A DNA stretch of 64,000 nucleotides from Agrobacterium tumefaciens (GCF_005221325.1 NZ_CP039888.1:1178001-1242000), one strand, 5' to 3'. Counted from the first letter of the stretch, positions 26,941 through 37,720 are shown. A program made the numbers and translations. Notes: generated by a model not told the origin, from the sequence alone.

Positions 26941-28124
26941 AGCGGCCTGCCTTGGTAGACAACGGTGGCGGTGGCGATGGCGGCGATGCCTTCCCGGCGG
27001 CCGACGAAACCGATTGTCTCATTGGTCGTCGCCTTCACCGAGCAGCGCTCCAGCGCAATGCCGAGCATGTCCGAAAGCGCCTCCCGCATGGCCTGGCGAT
27101 GCGGGCCGATGCGCGGCGCTTCGGCAATCAGCGAGACATCGGCATTCATGATCGTGCCGCCATTGTCGCGCACGACCTTCGCCGCATGTTCAAGGAAGAT
27201 GCGCGAGGCCGCGCCCTTCCATTGCGGATCGGACGGCGGGAAATGATCGCCGATATCGCCCGCACCGCAGGTGGCCAGCAGCGCATCCGTCAGCGCATGC
27301 AGCGCCACATCGGCATCCGAATGGCCTTTCAGCCTCTGGTCATGTTCGATGAAGATGCCGCAGAGCGTCACGCCGTCGCCGGCCTCCAGCTGGTGCACGT
27401 CGTAACCATTGCCGGTTCGCACGTCGGGCAATGCGTGGGAGAGCTTTTCATCGGCCATGGCGATATCCCGCTTGAGAGTGAGTTTCACATTATCGACCGA
27501 ACCTTCGGTCAGCGTCACCGTTAATCCCGCCCATTCGGCAATCGATGCATCATCGGTGAAATCCGTTTTGCCTGAAGCCCCAGCGGCACGATGCGCGGCG
27601 AGAATGTCGCTGTAGCTGAAACTCTGCGGTGTCTGCGCCGCGTAAAGCCCCTGCCGGGAAACCGTTTCCTCTACGCGATCGCCCGCACCGCGCTTCAGCG
27701 TATCGGTGACGGGCAGGGCAGGCAGAACGCCCGATGCGCCACCCAGATGCAGCGCGACGATGCGCTCCAGCATGTCCGCGGCGACGAAAGGCCGCACGGC
27801 ATCATGGATCATCACATGGGTAAGGTCGTGCGAGGAGAACGCCTCCAACCCGGCCAGAACCGATTGCTGGCGCGTTGCGCCGCCCGTTACCGTGGTGATC
27901 CGCTCGCCAGCATCAAGCCGCCCAAGGATAGGCGACAGCAGTGCCGCATCGTCGGCATGGCTGACGACCACGATCGGGCAGGCATCGTTCCAGCCGAGGA
28001 AGGTCGTCAATGTATGCTCGATCACGGCCCTGCCGCCGATCGGGCGATATTGCTTTGGCCCTTCCTCGGGGGAGCCTGCCCTTTCGCCGCGTCCGGCGGC
28101 GACGATGACGATGCCGAATTTCAT
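26937..28124 (-). CDS. ispDF: Bifunctional IspD/IspF enzyme of the MEP isoprenoid pathway
   Basis: About 395 residues from the ATG at 28124, which has CAGGAAAG before it. The N-terminal half (to about 225) is the cytidylyltransferase, with [12 protein letters not shown] and GPKQYR. The C-terminal half is the cyclodiphosphate synthase, with the metal-binding DVHQLE near 238-243, [17 protein letters not shown], and [12 protein letters not shown] near the end. The fusion joins steps 3 and 5 of the pathway, as in many alphaproteobacteria. The reading was checked for both halves; no frameshift is visible. Confidence 0.96.
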   Translation of the reverse strand: MKFGIVIVAAGRGERAGSPEEGPKQYRPIGGRAVIEHTLTTFLGWNDACPIVVVSHADDAALLSPILGRLDAGERITTVTGGATRQQSVLAGLEAFSSHDLTHVMIHDAVRPFVAADMLERIVALHLGGASGVLPALPVTDTLKRGAGDRVEETVSRQGLYAAQTPQSFSYSDILAAHRAAGASGKTDFTDDASIAEWAGLTVTLTEGSVDNVKLTLKRDIAMADEKLSHALPDVRTGNGYDVHQLEAGDGVTLCGIFIEHDQRLKGHSDADVALHALTDALLATCGAGDIGDHFPPSDPQWKGAASRIFLEHAAKVVRDNGGTIMNADVSLIAEAPRIGPHRQAMREALSDMLGIALERCSVKATTNETIGFVGRREGIAAIATATVVYQGRPL

Positions 28125-28400
28125 AGTACTTTCCTGCATTGGTCATATGCTTTGTGCGCAACCCTTAGCGGTTGACAGTCCTGCTCTAGCGTTTCAAAAC
28201 CCGGATGGCCAGCCCGATAAGACGTGCATTTACCCCTGCATGTCGCAGGATCGATCGTCATCGCACCTTTAAACCTGCACAAATTGCTGCCGATAGCAAA
28301 ACAGGCAGGCAGCCGCCCAGCAAATAAAAGATGCAGCCCGCTAAAAGTGCTTGGCAACCGCGCAAACACTGTCTAAAAATAATGCAAATAACCCTTCTGC

Positions 28401-29417
28401 ATGAAAGATCATCATTTGTCCCTTCCGGAGTTGTCAGAACCGTTTAGCATCGGCTCAGTCACGATCCGTAATCGTGCGGTGCTGGCGCCCATGTCGGGCG
28501 TGACGGATTTGCCGTTCCGGCAGCTGGCCTGGCGTTTTGGCGCGGGTTTGGTCGTGACGGAAATGGTGGCAAGCCGCGAACTCGTCGCTAACAGGGGAGA
28601 ATCCTGGGCCCGGCTGAAGAATGCTGGCATGGTCCCGCATATGGTGCAGCTTGCCGGGCGCGAGGCGCGTTTCATGGCCGAGGCGGCGAAGATTGCCGCC
28701 GATAACGGCGCTGGAATCATCGATATCAATATGGGTTGCCCGGCCAAGAAGGTGACGGGCGTTTACTCCGGCTCGGCGCTGATGCGCGATCCCGATCACG
28801 CCCTGTCGTTGATCGAGGCGACGGTTGGCGCTGTCGATGTACCGGTGACGCTGAAGATGCGGCTCGGCTGGGACGAAAACACCATCAATGCGCCGGAGAT
28901 CGCCCGCCGCGCCGAAGCGGCAGGCGTGCAGCTCATCACCATTCACGGCCGCACCCGCATGCAGTTTTATGAGGGACGGGCGGATTGGGACGCCATCCGC
29001 GCCGTGCGCGAGGTGATTTCCCTGCCTCTGATCGCCAATGGCGATGTGGAAACCTCCGAGGATGCACGCGAAATCCTGCGCCGTTCCGGTGCGGATGCCG
29101 TCATGGTCGGTCGCGGCGCACAGGGGCAGCCCTGGCTGCCGGCTGTGCTCGCCGGATATCCAGCGCCGCACCGTGACGATATTCCCGCCATCGCCATCGA
29201 ACATTACGAGATGATGCTGGAATTTTACGGAAGGGAACCCGGTCTGCGGCATGCCCGCAAACATCTGGGCTGGTATCTCGACCGTTCCGCTCCTGACATC
29301 GCCACGCCCGAAAAGGCTAAAATCATGACATCGCGTGACACGGGGGAGGTGGCGGATCTGCTGCGCTCCGCCCTTAGCGAAAATGCGGGCGAAGAAGCCG
29401 CAAGGAAGGCCGCATGA
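28401..29417 (+). CDS. dusB: tRNA-dihydrouridine synthase (NifR3/DusB family)
   Basis: A 338-residue flavoenzyme that reduces uridines in tRNA. The FMN barrel begins with [13 protein letters not shown] (28-40), the catalytic cysteine is C113 in NMGCPAKKV, and later [15 protein letters not shown] and [11 protein letters not shown] contact FMN and RNA. It is the historical nifR3 gene located before ntrB, and its stop overlaps the ntrB start by four bases. The 276-base gap upstream, shared with the divergent ispDF, holds the promoters of both; I could not assign specific boxes there. Confidence 0.95.
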   Translation: MKDHHLSLPELSEPFSIGSVTIRNRAVLAPMSGVTDLPFRQLAWRFGAGLVVTEMVASRELVANRGESWARLKNAGMVPHMVQLAGREARFMAEAAKIAADNGAGIIDINMGCPAKKVTGVYSGSALMRDPDHALSLIEATVGAVDVPVTLKMRLGWDENTINAPEIARRAEAAGVQLITIHGRTRMQFYEGRADWDAIRAVREVISLPLIANGDVETSEDAREILRRSGADAVMVGRGAQGQPWLPAVLAGYPAPHRDDIPAIAIEHYEMMLEFYGREPGLRHARKHLGWYLDRSAPDIATPEKAKIMTSRDTGEVADLLRSALSENAGEEAARKAA

Positions 29418-30562
29418 GCGCTGATAAACACAGCCCGGCAGATGCAAACCCGCTCGCCATGGCGGTTCTGAATGCGGTGCAGAACCCGGTTATTCTAGTG
29501 GATGGCGAGGGTTTCATCGCGTTCGCCAATTGGGAGGCGGAAGCCTTTTTCGGGGCGAGCGCTTCCCACCTTGCCCGCTACCGCGTTTCCACCTTCATTC
29601 CCTTCGGAAGCCCGCTTCTGGCGCTGATCGATCAGGTGCGGGAGCGCCGCGCGCCGGTCAACGAATATCGCGTCGATCTGAGTTCGCCCCGGCTCGGCCA
29701 GGACAAGCTCGTCGATCTTTATGTCGCGCCTGTCGTCAGCGAGCCGGGTTCGGTTGTCGTCGTCTTCCAGGAGCGGTCGATGGCCGACAAGATCGACCGG
29801 CAATTGACCCACCGCGCCGCCGCCCGCTCAGTCACAGGCCTTGCCTCAATGCTGGCGCATGAGATCAAGAACCCTCTGTCAGGCATTCGCGGCGCTGCCC
29901 AGCTGCTGGAGTCCTCCGTTCCCGATGAGGACCGGGCGCTGACGCGGCTTATCTGTGACGAGACCGACCGTATCGTCTCGCTGGTCGACCGCATGGAAGT
30001 CTTTTCCGACGAGCGTCCGGTGGACCGCGTGCCGGTCAATATCCATTCCGTGCTCGATCATGTGAAGGCCATCGCCAAGGCGGGTTTTGCCCGCAACATC
30101 AAGATATCAGAGAATTACGACCCGTCGCTGCCGCCGGTCTATGCCAATCGCGATCAACTGGTGCAGGTCTTCCTCAATCTGGTGAAGAATGCGGCCGAGG
30201 CCGTGGGCAACCAGTCTGACGGCGAGATTCTGCTGACGACGGCCTATCGCCCCGGCATGCGTATGTCGGTCGCCGGCAGCCGCGAGCGCATCTCGTTGCC
30301 GCTTGAGTTCTGCGTGCATGATAATGGCCCGGGTGTTCCGGCCGATCTTCTGCCGCATCTCTTCGATCCCTTCATCACCACCAAGACGAATGGTTCGGGC
30401 CTCGGGCTGGCACTTGTCGCCAAGCTGATCGGCGCCCATGGCGGCATTGTCGAATGCGACAGCCAGAACCACCGCACGACTTTCCGCGTATTGATGCCCG
30501 TCTCGCCGGAAGTGGCGCTTGACGACAGCTCTTTGCCGAACACGACAGGAAATGACAGATGA
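29414..30562 (+). CDS. ntrB: Nitrogen regulation sensor histidine kinase/phosphatase NtrB
   Basis: A 382-residue cytosolic two-component sensor with no membrane segment. A PAS domain covers about 15-120 ([16 protein letters not shown]). The phosphorylated histidine is H149 in [11 protein letters not shown]. The ATPase domain from about 255 has an N box ([13 protein letters not shown]), HDNGPGVP and GSGLGLALV. By family knowledge PII controls its kinase/phosphatase balance, giving NtrC phosphorylation under nitrogen limitation. It overlaps dusB and ntrC by four bases each. Confidence 0.95.
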   Translation: MSADKHSPADANPLAMAVLNAVQNPVILVDGEGFIAFANWEAEAFFGASASHLARYRVSTFIPFGSPLLALIDQVRERRAPVNEYRVDLSSPRLGQDKLVDLYVAPVVSEPGSVVVVFQERSMADKIDRQLTHRAAARSVTGLASMLAHEIKNPLSGIRGAAQLLESSVPDEDRALTRLICDETDRIVSLVDRMEVFSDERPVDRVPVNIHSVLDHVKAIAKAGFARNIKISENYDPSLPPVYANRDQLVQVFLNLVKNAAEAVGNQSDGEILLTTAYRPGMRMSVAGSRERISLPLEFCVHDNGPGVPADLLPHLFDPFITTKTNGSGLGLALVAKLIGAHGGIVECDSQNHRTTFRVLMPVSPEVALDDSSLPNTTGNDR

Positions 30563-32010
30563 CAGCTACGATCCTCGTCGCCGATGATGATGCCGCAATC
30601 CGCACGGTGTTGAACCAGGCGCTCAGCCGCGCCGGTTACGACGTGCGCATCACCTCCAATGCCGCAACGCTCTGGCGCTGGGTGTCGGCGGGTGAGGGCG
30701 ATCTTGTCGTGACCGATGTCGTGATGCCGGATGAAAACGCCTTCGATCTTCTGCCGCGCATCAAGAAGGCCCGTCCGGACCTGCCGGTTCTCGTCATGAG
30801 CGCGCAGAACACCTTCATGACGGCCATCAAGGCCTCCGAGAAGGGGGCTTACGATTATCTGCCCAAGCCCTTCGACCTGACGGAGCTGATCGCCATCATC
30901 GGCCGCGCCCTGTCGGAGCCGAAGCGCAAGCCGGCCAAGCTGGATGACGACATGCAGGACGGCATGCCGCTCGTCGGCCGCTCCGCGGCGATGCAGGAAA
31001 TCTACCGCGTTCTCGCCCGTCTGATGCAGACCGACCTGACGCTGATGATCACGGGTGAATCCGGTACGGGTAAGGAGCTGGTGGCGCGCGCGCTGCATGA
31101 TTACGGCAAGCGCCGCAACGGTCCTTTCGTTGCCATCAATATGGCAGCCATCCCGCGCGACCTGATCGAATCGGAACTGTTCGGCCATGAGAAGGGCGCC
31201 TTCACCGGCGCGCAGAACCGCTCGACCGGCCGTTTCGAGCAGGCCGAGGGCGGCACGCTGTTCCTCGATGAAATTGGCGATATGCCGATGGATGCCCAGA
31301 CACGCCTGCTGCGCGTCCTGCAGCAGGGCGAATATACGACGGTGGGCGGCCGCACGCCGATCCGTACCGATGTCCGTATCGTTGCCGCCACCAACAAGGA
31401 CCTGAAGCAGTCGATCAATCAGGGTCTCTTCCGTGAGGACCTTTATTATCGCCTCAACGTCGTACCGCTGCGCCTGCCGCCGCTGCGCGATCGCGCCGAG
31501 GATATTCCTGATCTCGTCCGCCATTTCATCCAGACGGGTGAGAAAGAAGGGCTGGAAGGCAAGCGTTTCGAGACCGAGGCGCTGGAGGTGATGAAGGCCT
31601 ATGCCTGGCCGGGCAACGTGCGCGAGCTGGAAAACCTGATCCGCCGCCTGATGGCGCTTTATCCTCAGGAAGTCATCACCCGCGAGATCATCGAGCAGGA
31701 ATTGCAGTCGGATGTTCCCGATAGCCCGCTGGACAAGATGGCGGTCCGCACCGGTTCGCTCACCATTTCGCAGGCGGTCGAGGAAAACATGCGGGATTAT
31801 TTCGCCAGCTTCGGCGATGGCCTGCCGCCGCCCGGCCTTTATGACCGCGTGCTCCGCGAACTCGAATATCCGCTGATTCTCGCCGCCTTGACGGCAACCC
31901 GCGGCAACCAGATCAAGGCCGCCGATCTTCTTGGTCTCAACCGCAATACGCTGCGCAAGAAAATCCGCGAGCTCGGTGTTTCCGTCTATCGTAGTTCCCG
32001 CCCCAGCTGA
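30559..32010 (+). CDS. ntrC: Nitrogen regulation response regulator NtrC
   Basis: A 483-residue sigma-54 activator. Receiver domain with phospho-acceptor D53 (VVTDVVMP) and K103 in PKPF. AAA+ domain with Walker A GESGTGKE at 166-173, the sigma-54 contact loop GAFTGA at 213-218, and Walker B TLFLDEIG at 233-240. C-terminal Fis-type helix-turn-helix [16 protein letters not shown]. It forms a coupled unit with ntrB and should activate glutamine synthetase, ammonium transport and other nitrogen genes elsewhere in the genome. Confidence 0.96.
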   Translation: MTATILVADDDAAIRTVLNQALSRAGYDVRITSNAATLWRWVSAGEGDLVVTDVVMPDENAFDLLPRIKKARPDLPVLVMSAQNTFMTAIKASEKGAYDYLPKPFDLTELIAIIGRALSEPKRKPAKLDDDMQDGMPLVGRSAAMQEIYRVLARLMQTDLTLMITGESGTGKELVARALHDYGKRRNGPFVAINMAAIPRDLIESELFGHEKGAFTGAQNRSTGRFEQAEGGTLFLDEIGDMPMDAQTRLLRVLQQGEYTTVGGRTPIRTDVRIVAATNKDLKQSINQGLFREDLYYRLNVVPLRLPPLRDRAEDIPDLVRHFIQTGEKEGLEGKRFETEALEVMKAYAWPGNVRELENLIRRLMALYPQEVITREIIEQELQSDVPDSPLDKMAVRTGSLTISQAVEENMRDYFASFGDGLPPPGLYDRVLRELEYPLILAALTATRGNQIKAADLLGLNRNTLRKKIRELGVSVYRSSRPS

Positions 32011-32104
32011 GAATGTTGACAAGGCCGCAGTTGTCGTTGCATTTTCGCCACATTGTGTTGCTTGGAAAACACTAGGAAGGACAGAGATTCGCCAGAGGGA
32101 GGCG

Positions 32105-32146
32105 AGTCCTGCCTGACTTCAGGACTGTGGTGCTGGCTGGCCAGCA
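32105..32146. promoter_or_regulatory. Two adjacent inverted repeats in the ntrC-ntrY gap
   Basis: AGTCCTG / CAGGACT (32105-32111 and 32120-32126) and TGCTGG / CCAGCA (32131-32136 and 32141-32146) are perfect inverted arms with 8- and 4-base spacers, ending 14 bases before the ntrY start. Both would lie in the untranslated leader if a promoter sits in the 150-base gap, so RNA hairpins or an operator are both possible. Confidence 0.4.
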
Positions 32147-32160
32147 ATTGGGAGTAGTGC

Positions 32161-34422
32161 ATGCGGAAACCCGCCGCCGAACACGACGTTGCCGAAGAGG
32201 CAGCGGGAATGGTGGTTGCCGATCGCAGGATGTCTTTCGCCCTGCCAGGGCTGGTGCTCGCCGGCGTTGCCCTTGTCTGTGCCATCATTACCCTCTTCGT
32301 GCTTATGGGCGTGACGCCGATTGCACCGACGACCAATGTCGTCATTGCCTCGGTGGTGATCAATTCGATCTTCGTGATCGGCCTGATCTTCCTCATCGGC
32401 CGCGAAATCAACCGGCTGCTGAAGGCGCGCAAAAAGGGCAGGGCGGCGGCGCGGCTGCACGTCCGCATTGTCGTGCTTTTCTCCATCGTGGCGATAACGC
32501 CGGCCGTTCTCGTGGCGATCTTCGCCAGCCTGACGTTGAATGTTGGCCTCGACCGCTGGTTTTCGATCCGGACCCAGTCGATCGTCGAGTCATCAGGCAA
32601 TATCGCCCAGGCCTATATGATGGAAAATGCCGGCTATCTGCAGGGCCAGACCCTGTCGATGGCTACCGACCTCGACCGCAACCGCGCACTTTTTTATCTC
32701 GATCGTACCGGCTTCGTCGATTTGATGACGCGTCAGGCCAAGGGCCGCGGCCTGCTCGGCGCGTTTCTGGTGCAGGAGGACGGCGACGCGGTTGCGCAGG
32801 CCGATATCAAAACGGAAAAACCGCTTCCGGCTATTCCGCACGACGCGCTCGAAAAAGCCGCCGCCGGTCAACCGACCCTTATTCCGCCGGGTATTACTAA
32901 CCTCGTTGGCGCCATTATTAAGCTAGAGGGCATCAGCGGCACGTTCCTCTACACCGTACGCGCGGTCGATCCCAAGGTGATGACCGCAATGCGGCTGATG
33001 GAGGAGAACCGCGCGGAATACAAGAATATGGAGGCGGGCCGAGCGCCGCTGCAGATCGCCTTTGCGATCCTTTATCTTGGTTTTGCGCTGATCGTGCTTC
33101 TGGTCGCCATCTGGACGGCAATCGCGGTCGCCGACCGGATCGTGCGGCCGATCCGTCTTCTCATCAGCGCCGCCGACAGTGTCGCCACCGGCAACATGCA
33201 TGTGCTGGTTCCCGTTCGCGCCGTCGATGGCGACGTCGGGCGCCTGTCGCGCACCTTCAACAAGATGGTCTCAGAACTGCGCAGCCAGCAGGAGCAGATC
33301 ATCGAGGCGAAGGACGATATTGACGACCGCCGCCGCTTCATCGAAGCCGTGCTGTCGGGTGTGACCGCCGCTGTCATTGGCATTGATGAGAACCGCAGGA
33401 TCACCATCGTCAACCCGTCCGGCGAGGAATTCCTGGCGCTGAATTTCGACCAGTTGATGGGCGCGCAGCTTTCCGAGATCGCGCCTGAGATCGACCAGGT
33501 CGTGACCGAGGCGAACACCTGGGCGCGCGGCAACTTCCGCAAGCAGATCAATATCATGCGGCGCGGCAAGGAACGGACGCTGAATGTGCAGGTGACCCGT
33601 GAGGACGCCCGCGACGGCCGCGACAGCTACGTCATCACTCTCGACGACATTACCGATCTCGTCATCGCCCAGCGCTCCACCGCATGGTCGGATGTGGCAC
33701 GACGGATTGCGCATGAAATCAAGAACCCGCTGACGCCGATCCAGCTTTCCGCAGAGCGTATCAAGCGCCGTTTCGGCAAGCAGATCGACGAAAACGACCG
33801 CGCCATCTTCGACCAGTGTACGGACACCATCGTCCGGCAGGTCGGTGATATCGGCCGGATGGTGGATGAGTTCTCGGCCTTTGCGCGCATGCCGAAGCCA
33901 ACGAAGGAAAAGTCGGACCTGCGGGCGATCCTGAAGGATGCGGCGTTCCTTCGGGAAATCAGCGCCGCCGACACGAAGTTTTCAACCGAACTGGGCGACA
34001 TCCCGCTAGAAGGCATGTTCGATGCCCGCATGCTGGGCCAGGCCTTCGGCAATCTCATCAAGAATGCGACGGAAGCCATCGAGGCGGTGGAAGGCGAAAA
34101 GCGGCCGGGTAAAATCCTGGTGCGCGCCTCTTTCGACGAAGCGAATTCGCGTTTCGTGGCTGACATCATCGACAATGGCCGCGGCCTTCCTGTCGAGAAC
34201 CGTCACCGCATTCTCGAACCCTATATGACGATGCGGGACAAAGGCACGGGCCTTGGGCTGGCCATCGTCAAGAAGATCATTGAGGAACATGGCGGGTATC
34301 TGGAACTCCACGATGCCCCTGCCGAATTCGACCATGGCCATGGCGCCATGATCCGAGTGCTGCTGCCCTATATCGAGGCGGTCGGCGGCGAAAATAACAA
34401 GGAAGCAGCATATGGCGTCTGA
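32161..34422 (+). CDS. ntrY: Transmembrane nitrogen sensor histidine kinase NtrY
   Basis: A 753-residue membrane-bound kinase. Hydrophobic segments lie near 23-50, 57-80, 100-125 and 298-325, with a periplasmic-type stretch between the third and fourth. A HAMP linker follows (about 325-380, RIVRPIRLLISAAD), then a PAS domain (390-490), the phosphorylated H518 in [11 protein letters not shown], and an ATPase domain ending near 745 with IDNGRGLP and GTGLGLAIV. It pairs with NtrX, overlapping it by 11 bases. In related bacteria this pair responds to nitrogen and redox or oxygen status. Confidence 0.95.
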   Translation: MRKPAAEHDVAEEAAGMVVADRRMSFALPGLVLAGVALVCAIITLFVLMGVTPIAPTTNVVIASVVINSIFVIGLIFLIGREINRLLKARKKGRAAARLHVRIVVLFSIVAITPAVLVAIFASLTLNVGLDRWFSIRTQSIVESSGNIAQAYMMENAGYLQGQTLSMATDLDRNRALFYLDRTGFVDLMTRQAKGRGLLGAFLVQEDGDAVAQADIKTEKPLPAIPHDALEKAAAGQPTLIPPGITNLVGAIIKLEGISGTFLYTVRAVDPKVMTAMRLMEENRAEYKNMEAGRAPLQIAFAILYLGFALIVLLVAIWTAIAVADRIVRPIRLLISAADSVATGNMHVLVPVRAVDGDVGRLSRTFNKMVSELRSQQEQIIEAKDDIDDRRRFIEAVLSGVTAAVIGIDENRRITIVNPSGEEFLALNFDQLMGAQLSEIAPEIDQVVTEANTWARGNFRKQINIMRRGKERTLNVQVTREDARDGRDSYVITLDDITDLVIAQRSTAWSDVARRIAHEIKNPLTPIQLSAERIKRRFGKQIDENDRAIFDQCTDTIVRQVGDIGRMVDEFSAFARMPKPTKEKSDLRAILKDAAFLREISAADTKFSTELGDIPLEGMFDARMLGQAFGNLIKNATEAIEAVEGEKRPGKILVRASFDEANSRFVADIIDNGRGLPVENRHRILEPYMTMRDKGTGLGLAIVKKIIEEHGGYLELHDAPAEFDHGHGAMIRVLLPYIEAVGGENNKEAAYGV

Positions 34423-35776
34423 TATTTTGGTCGTGGATGACGAGGCGGACATTCGCGAAATCGTAGCGGGCATTCTCTCCGATGAGGGCCACGAGACGCG
34501 TATGGCCTTCGACAGCGACAGCGCGCTGGCCGCCATTTCCGAGCGTGTGCCGCGCCTGATCTTCCTCGACATCTGGATGCAGGGCTCGAAGCTCGACGGT
34601 CTGGCACTGCTGGACGAGATCAAGAGTCGCCACCCGGAAATTCCCGTCGTCATGATTTCCGGTCACGGCAATATCGAAACCGCCGTCAACGCCATCAAGC
34701 GCGGGGCCTTCGATTTCATCGAAAAGCCCTTCAAGGCCGACCGCCTGATCCTGATTGCCGAGCGGGCTCTGGAAAATTCCAAGCTGAAGCGCGAGGTTCA
34801 GGAGCTCAAGAAGCGTACGGGTGACGCGGTCGAACTCGTCGGCGCGTCACTTGCGGTGTCGCAGCTTCGCCAGACCATCGACAGGGTTGCGCCCACCAAT
34901 AGCCGCATCATGATCCTTGGACCCTCCGGTTCCGGCAAGGAACTGGTGGCACGCATGGTCCACAAGAAGTCCTCGCGCGCGAGCGGACCCTTCGTGGCGC
35001 TGAACGCCGCGACGATTACGCCTGATCGTATGGAGATCGCGCTTTTCGGGACGGAAGGCCTGCCGGGACAGCCCCGCAAGGTGGGTGCGCTGGAAGAAGC
35101 CCATCGCGGCGTACTTTATCTCGATGAAGTCGGTGAAATGCCGCGCGAGACACAGAACAAGATCCTGCGTGTGCTGGTCGATCAGCAATTCGAACGTGTC
35201 GGCGGCGGCAAGCGGGTGAAGGTGGATGTGCGCATCATCTCCTCCACCGCCCATCACCTCGAAAGCCTGATCGCCGAAGGTCAGTTCCGCGAGGATCTCT
35301 ACCACCGGCTCGCCGTCGTGCCGGTCAAGGTGCCGGCGCTTTCCGAACGGCGCGAGGATATTCCTTTCCTCGTCGACATGTTCATGCGGCAGATTTCCGA
35401 ACAGGCCGGCATCCGCCCGCGCAAGATCGGTGACGACGCCATGGCCGTTCTCCAGACGCATGACTGGCCGGGCAATATCCGCCAGCTGCGCAACAATATC
35501 GAGCGGCTGATGATCCTCGCCCGTCCCGAAGGTGGCGAAGCGCCGATCTCGGCTGACATGCTGCCTTCGGATATTGGCGACATGCTGCCGAAGATTTCGG
35601 CGCAGGGCGACCAGCACATCATGACGCTACCGCTGCGTGAAGCGCGTGAAATGTTCGAACGGGACTACCTGATGGCCCAGATCAACCGCTTCGGCGGCAA
35701 TATTTCGCGCACGGCGGAATTTGTCGGCATGGAACGGTCGGCGCTGCATCGCAAACTGAAATCTCTCGGCGTATAA
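34412..35776 (+). CDS. ntrX: Response regulator NtrX with a modified AAA+ domain
   Basis: 454 residues. Receiver domain with D53 (IFLDIWM) and K105 in EKPF. AAA+ domain with Walker A GPSGSGKE at 170-177 and Walker B VLYLDEVGE at 234-242. At the place where sigma-54 activators carry GAFTGA, this protein reads GTEGLPGQPRKVGA (about 213-226), so the loop is missing. The Fis-type helix-turn-helix at the C terminus is intact (SRTAEFVGMERSALHRKL). It probably regulates sigma-70-type promoters or represses, and should not open sigma-54 promoters. Its ATG lies inside the end of ntrY. Confidence 0.94.
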   Translation: MASDILVVDDEADIREIVAGILSDEGHETRMAFDSDSALAAISERVPRLIFLDIWMQGSKLDGLALLDEIKSRHPEIPVVMISGHGNIETAVNAIKRGAFDFIEKPFKADRLILIAERALENSKLKREVQELKKRTGDAVELVGASLAVSQLRQTIDRVAPTNSRIMILGPSGSGKELVARMVHKKSSRASGPFVALNAATITPDRMEIALFGTEGLPGQPRKVGALEEAHRGVLYLDEVGEMPRETQNKILRVLVDQQFERVGGGKRVKVDVRIISSTAHHLESLIAEGQFREDLYHRLAVVPVKVPALSERREDIPFLVDMFMRQISEQAGIRPRKIGDDAMAVLQTHDWPGNIRQLRNNIERLMILARPEGGEAPISADMLPSDIGDMLPKISAQGDQHIMTLPLREAREMFERDYLMAQINRFGGNISRTAEFVGMERSALHRKLKSLGV

Positions 35777-35777
35777 G

Positions 35778-35796
35778 GGACGAACGCACTTCGTCC
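35778..35796 (+). terminator. Hairpin between ntrX and trkA
   Basis: GGACGAA (35778-35784) pairs perfectly with TTCGTCC (35790-35796) over a 5-base loop, beginning two bases after the ntrX stop. No T run follows, so termination would be partial or the stem may protect the 3' end. Confidence 0.4.
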
Positions 35797-35825
35797 GCAA
35801 CCGATTATTCCGTCAGAGAGACAGC

Positions 35826-37202
35826 ATGAAAGTCATCATTTGCGGCGCAGGGCAGGTGGGTTACGGTATCGCCGAGCAATTGTCGCGGGAGGACAATGAG
35901 GTATCGGTGATCGATACGGCCGCGCCGCTCATCACCGCCATTACCGAGACGCTGGATGTGCGCGGTTATGTCGGTCACGGCGCCCATCCGGACATGCTGG
36001 CCAAGGCCGGTGCGGATCAGGCGGATATGATCATAGCCGTGACCCTGCACGACGAGATCAATATCGTCGCCTGCGAAGTGGCGCATGCACTCTTCAGCGT
36101 GCCGACCAAGATTGCCCGCATTCGCGACCAGAGCTATCTGAAGCCGGAATATGCCGATCTCTTCAGCCGCGAGAACATGTCCATCGATGTCACGATTTCC
36201 CCGGAAGTCGAAGTCGGCAAGATGGTGCTGCGGCGCATTGCCTTTCCGGGCGCTACCGACGTGGTGCGCTTTGCCGAAGATACGATCTACATGCTGGCCA
36301 TCGAATGCATGGAAGATTGCCCTGTCATCAACACGCCGCTACAGCAGCTCTCCAATCTGTTTCCGGACCTCATCGCCACTGTGGTGGGTGTCTATCGTGA
36401 CGGCATTCTCAAGGTGGCGCATTCCTCCGAGCAGCTGCGGGTAGGCGACCTTGCCTATGTCATCTGCCAGCGCCAGCATGCCCGCCGCACATTGAGCCTC
36501 TTCGGTCACGAGGAGCAGGAAGCGCAGCGAATCGTCATTGCAGGCGCGGGCAATATCGGCCATTTCGTCGCGCACAAGATCGAGGAAATGCAGCCGAAAA
36601 CGCGGGTGAAGATCATCGAGGCCGATCGGGACAAGGCGATTGCCGCGTCCGAACAGCTGCGTAATACCATTGTCATGCATGGCTCGGCCCTCGATCAGAA
36701 AATTCTGATGCAGGCCGACATCCAGGATGCCGATCTTATCGTCACGCTCACCAATAACGACCAGACCAACATTCTCGCCGCCGTGATCGCCAAGCAGCTC
36801 GGCTGCAAGTCGAATCTGGCGCTGCTGAACAGTACCTCCTTCCATGATGTCGCCCGCTCGCTCGGGCTCGACGCCTATATCAACCCCCGCGCCGTCACGA
36901 TCTCCCGCGTGCTGCAGCATGTACGCAAAGGCCGCATCCGCTCGGTTTATGCCGTCCAGCGCGGTTCGGCGGAGGTGATCGAGGCGGAAGCGCTTGAAAC
37001 ATCGCCGCTGGTCGGCCAGTCCTTCCGCGACATCGATATGCCCGAAGGCGTACGCATTGGCGCGATCTATCGCGACGGTGTGGTGATCCGCCCGGATGGC
37101 AGCACGAAGATCAAGGCGAAGGATCGCGTCGTGCTGTTTGCCTCCGCCGATGCGGTGCGGGACGTGGAACAACTTTTCCGTGTTTCGATACAATATTTTT
37201 GA
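35826..37202 (+). CDS. trkA: Trk system potassium uptake protein TrkA
   Basis: A 458-residue cytoplasmic gating subunit of the Trk potassium channel. It has two tandem nucleotide-binding (RCK_N) domains: one starts MKVIICGAGQVGYGIAEQL at residue 1 and the second IVIAGAGNIGHFVAHKI near 236. Each is followed by an RCK_C domain. NAD/NADH or ATP/ADP binding to the GxGxxG sites controls channel opening. The channel subunit is not in this window. It follows ntrX by 49 bases and may share its transcript. Confidence 0.95.
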   Translation: MKVIICGAGQVGYGIAEQLSREDNEVSVIDTAAPLITAITETLDVRGYVGHGAHPDMLAKAGADQADMIIAVTLHDEINIVACEVAHALFSVPTKIARIRDQSYLKPEYADLFSRENMSIDVTISPEVEVGKMVLRRIAFPGATDVVRFAEDTIYMLAIECMEDCPVINTPLQQLSNLFPDLIATVVGVYRDGILKVAHSSEQLRVGDLAYVICQRQHARRTLSLFGHEEQEAQRIVIAGAGNIGHFVAHKIEEMQPKTRVKIIEADRDKAIAASEQLRNTIVMHGSALDQKILMQADIQDADLIVTLTNNDQTNILAAVIAKQLGCKSNLALLNSTSFHDVARSLGLDAYINPRAVTISRVLQHVRKGRIRSVYAVQRGSAEVIEAEALETSPLVGQSFRDIDMPEGVRIGAIYRDGVVIRPDGSTKIKAKDRVVLFASADAVRDVEQLFRVSIQYF

Positions 37203-37386
37203 CTGTCCCGAATTGAAAATGCGGGTCAATACTCGTACTGCTCAGGCCGTTTTCGCCGTTGCGGAACGGAACATGATTTGATACCAGAGTTTGAGGTCGG
37301 CCAAGCGGGGGACAAGACTCGGCCGGCTTATTATTGATTGATTATTTTCCGGTATCCCTGCCGGCAAAAAAGAAAGAAGCGGCGCC

Positions 37387-37629
37387 ATGGAGGAACGTTC
37401 TCAAAACCTTCAGGATCTCTTCCTCAATACCGTTCGTAAGCAAAAGATTTCGCTCACGATTTTCCTGATCAACGGCGTCAAGCTGACGGGCGTTGTCACC
37501 TCCTTCGACAATTTCTGCGTGCTTCTGCGCCGCGATGGTCACTCGCAGCTGGTCTACAAGCATGCAATCTCCACCATCATGCCCGGCCAGCCGATGCAGA
37601 TGTTCGAGAGCGAAGAAGGCGCAGCCTGA
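37387..37629 (+). CDS. hfq: RNA chaperone Hfq
   Basis: 80 residues, the usual short alphaproteobacterial form with almost no C-terminal tail. The Sm1 motif region ([22 protein letters not shown], positions about 20-41) and Sm2 motif YKHAISTI (57-64) are intact, with the proximal-face Q8 region [11 protein letters not shown] at the N terminus. The ring-shaped hexamer pairs small RNAs with messages. It is preceded by a 184-base gap after trkA, which should hold its promoter, and followed by hflX. Confidence 0.97.
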   Translation: MEERSQNLQDLFLNTVRKQKISLTIFLINGVKLTGVVTSFDNFCVLLRRDGHSQLVYKHAISTIMPGQPMQMFESEEGAA

Positions 37630-37720
37630 TCAGGCTCCCTGACGGATATTCGACATAGACTGATGCGGATCGGGAACATTTCCCGTTCCCTCAGGTTAAC
37701 TCCCATGGCCGCCCGCGCGG

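Noticed and set aside
28125..28400. Possible small RNA between ispDF and dusB
   Set aside because: The gap has an AT-rich 3' part and short repeats but no stable stem with a T run; divergent promoters explain it.
30244..32022. A 592-codon open frame on the reverse strand opposite ntrC
   Set aside because: It covers a gene with complete NtrC motifs, and the antisense product shows no recognisable fold or ribosome site.
32011..32160. A sigma-54 (-24/-12) promoter before ntrY
   Set aside because: No match to TGGCAC-N5-TTGC with correct spacing was found in the gap.
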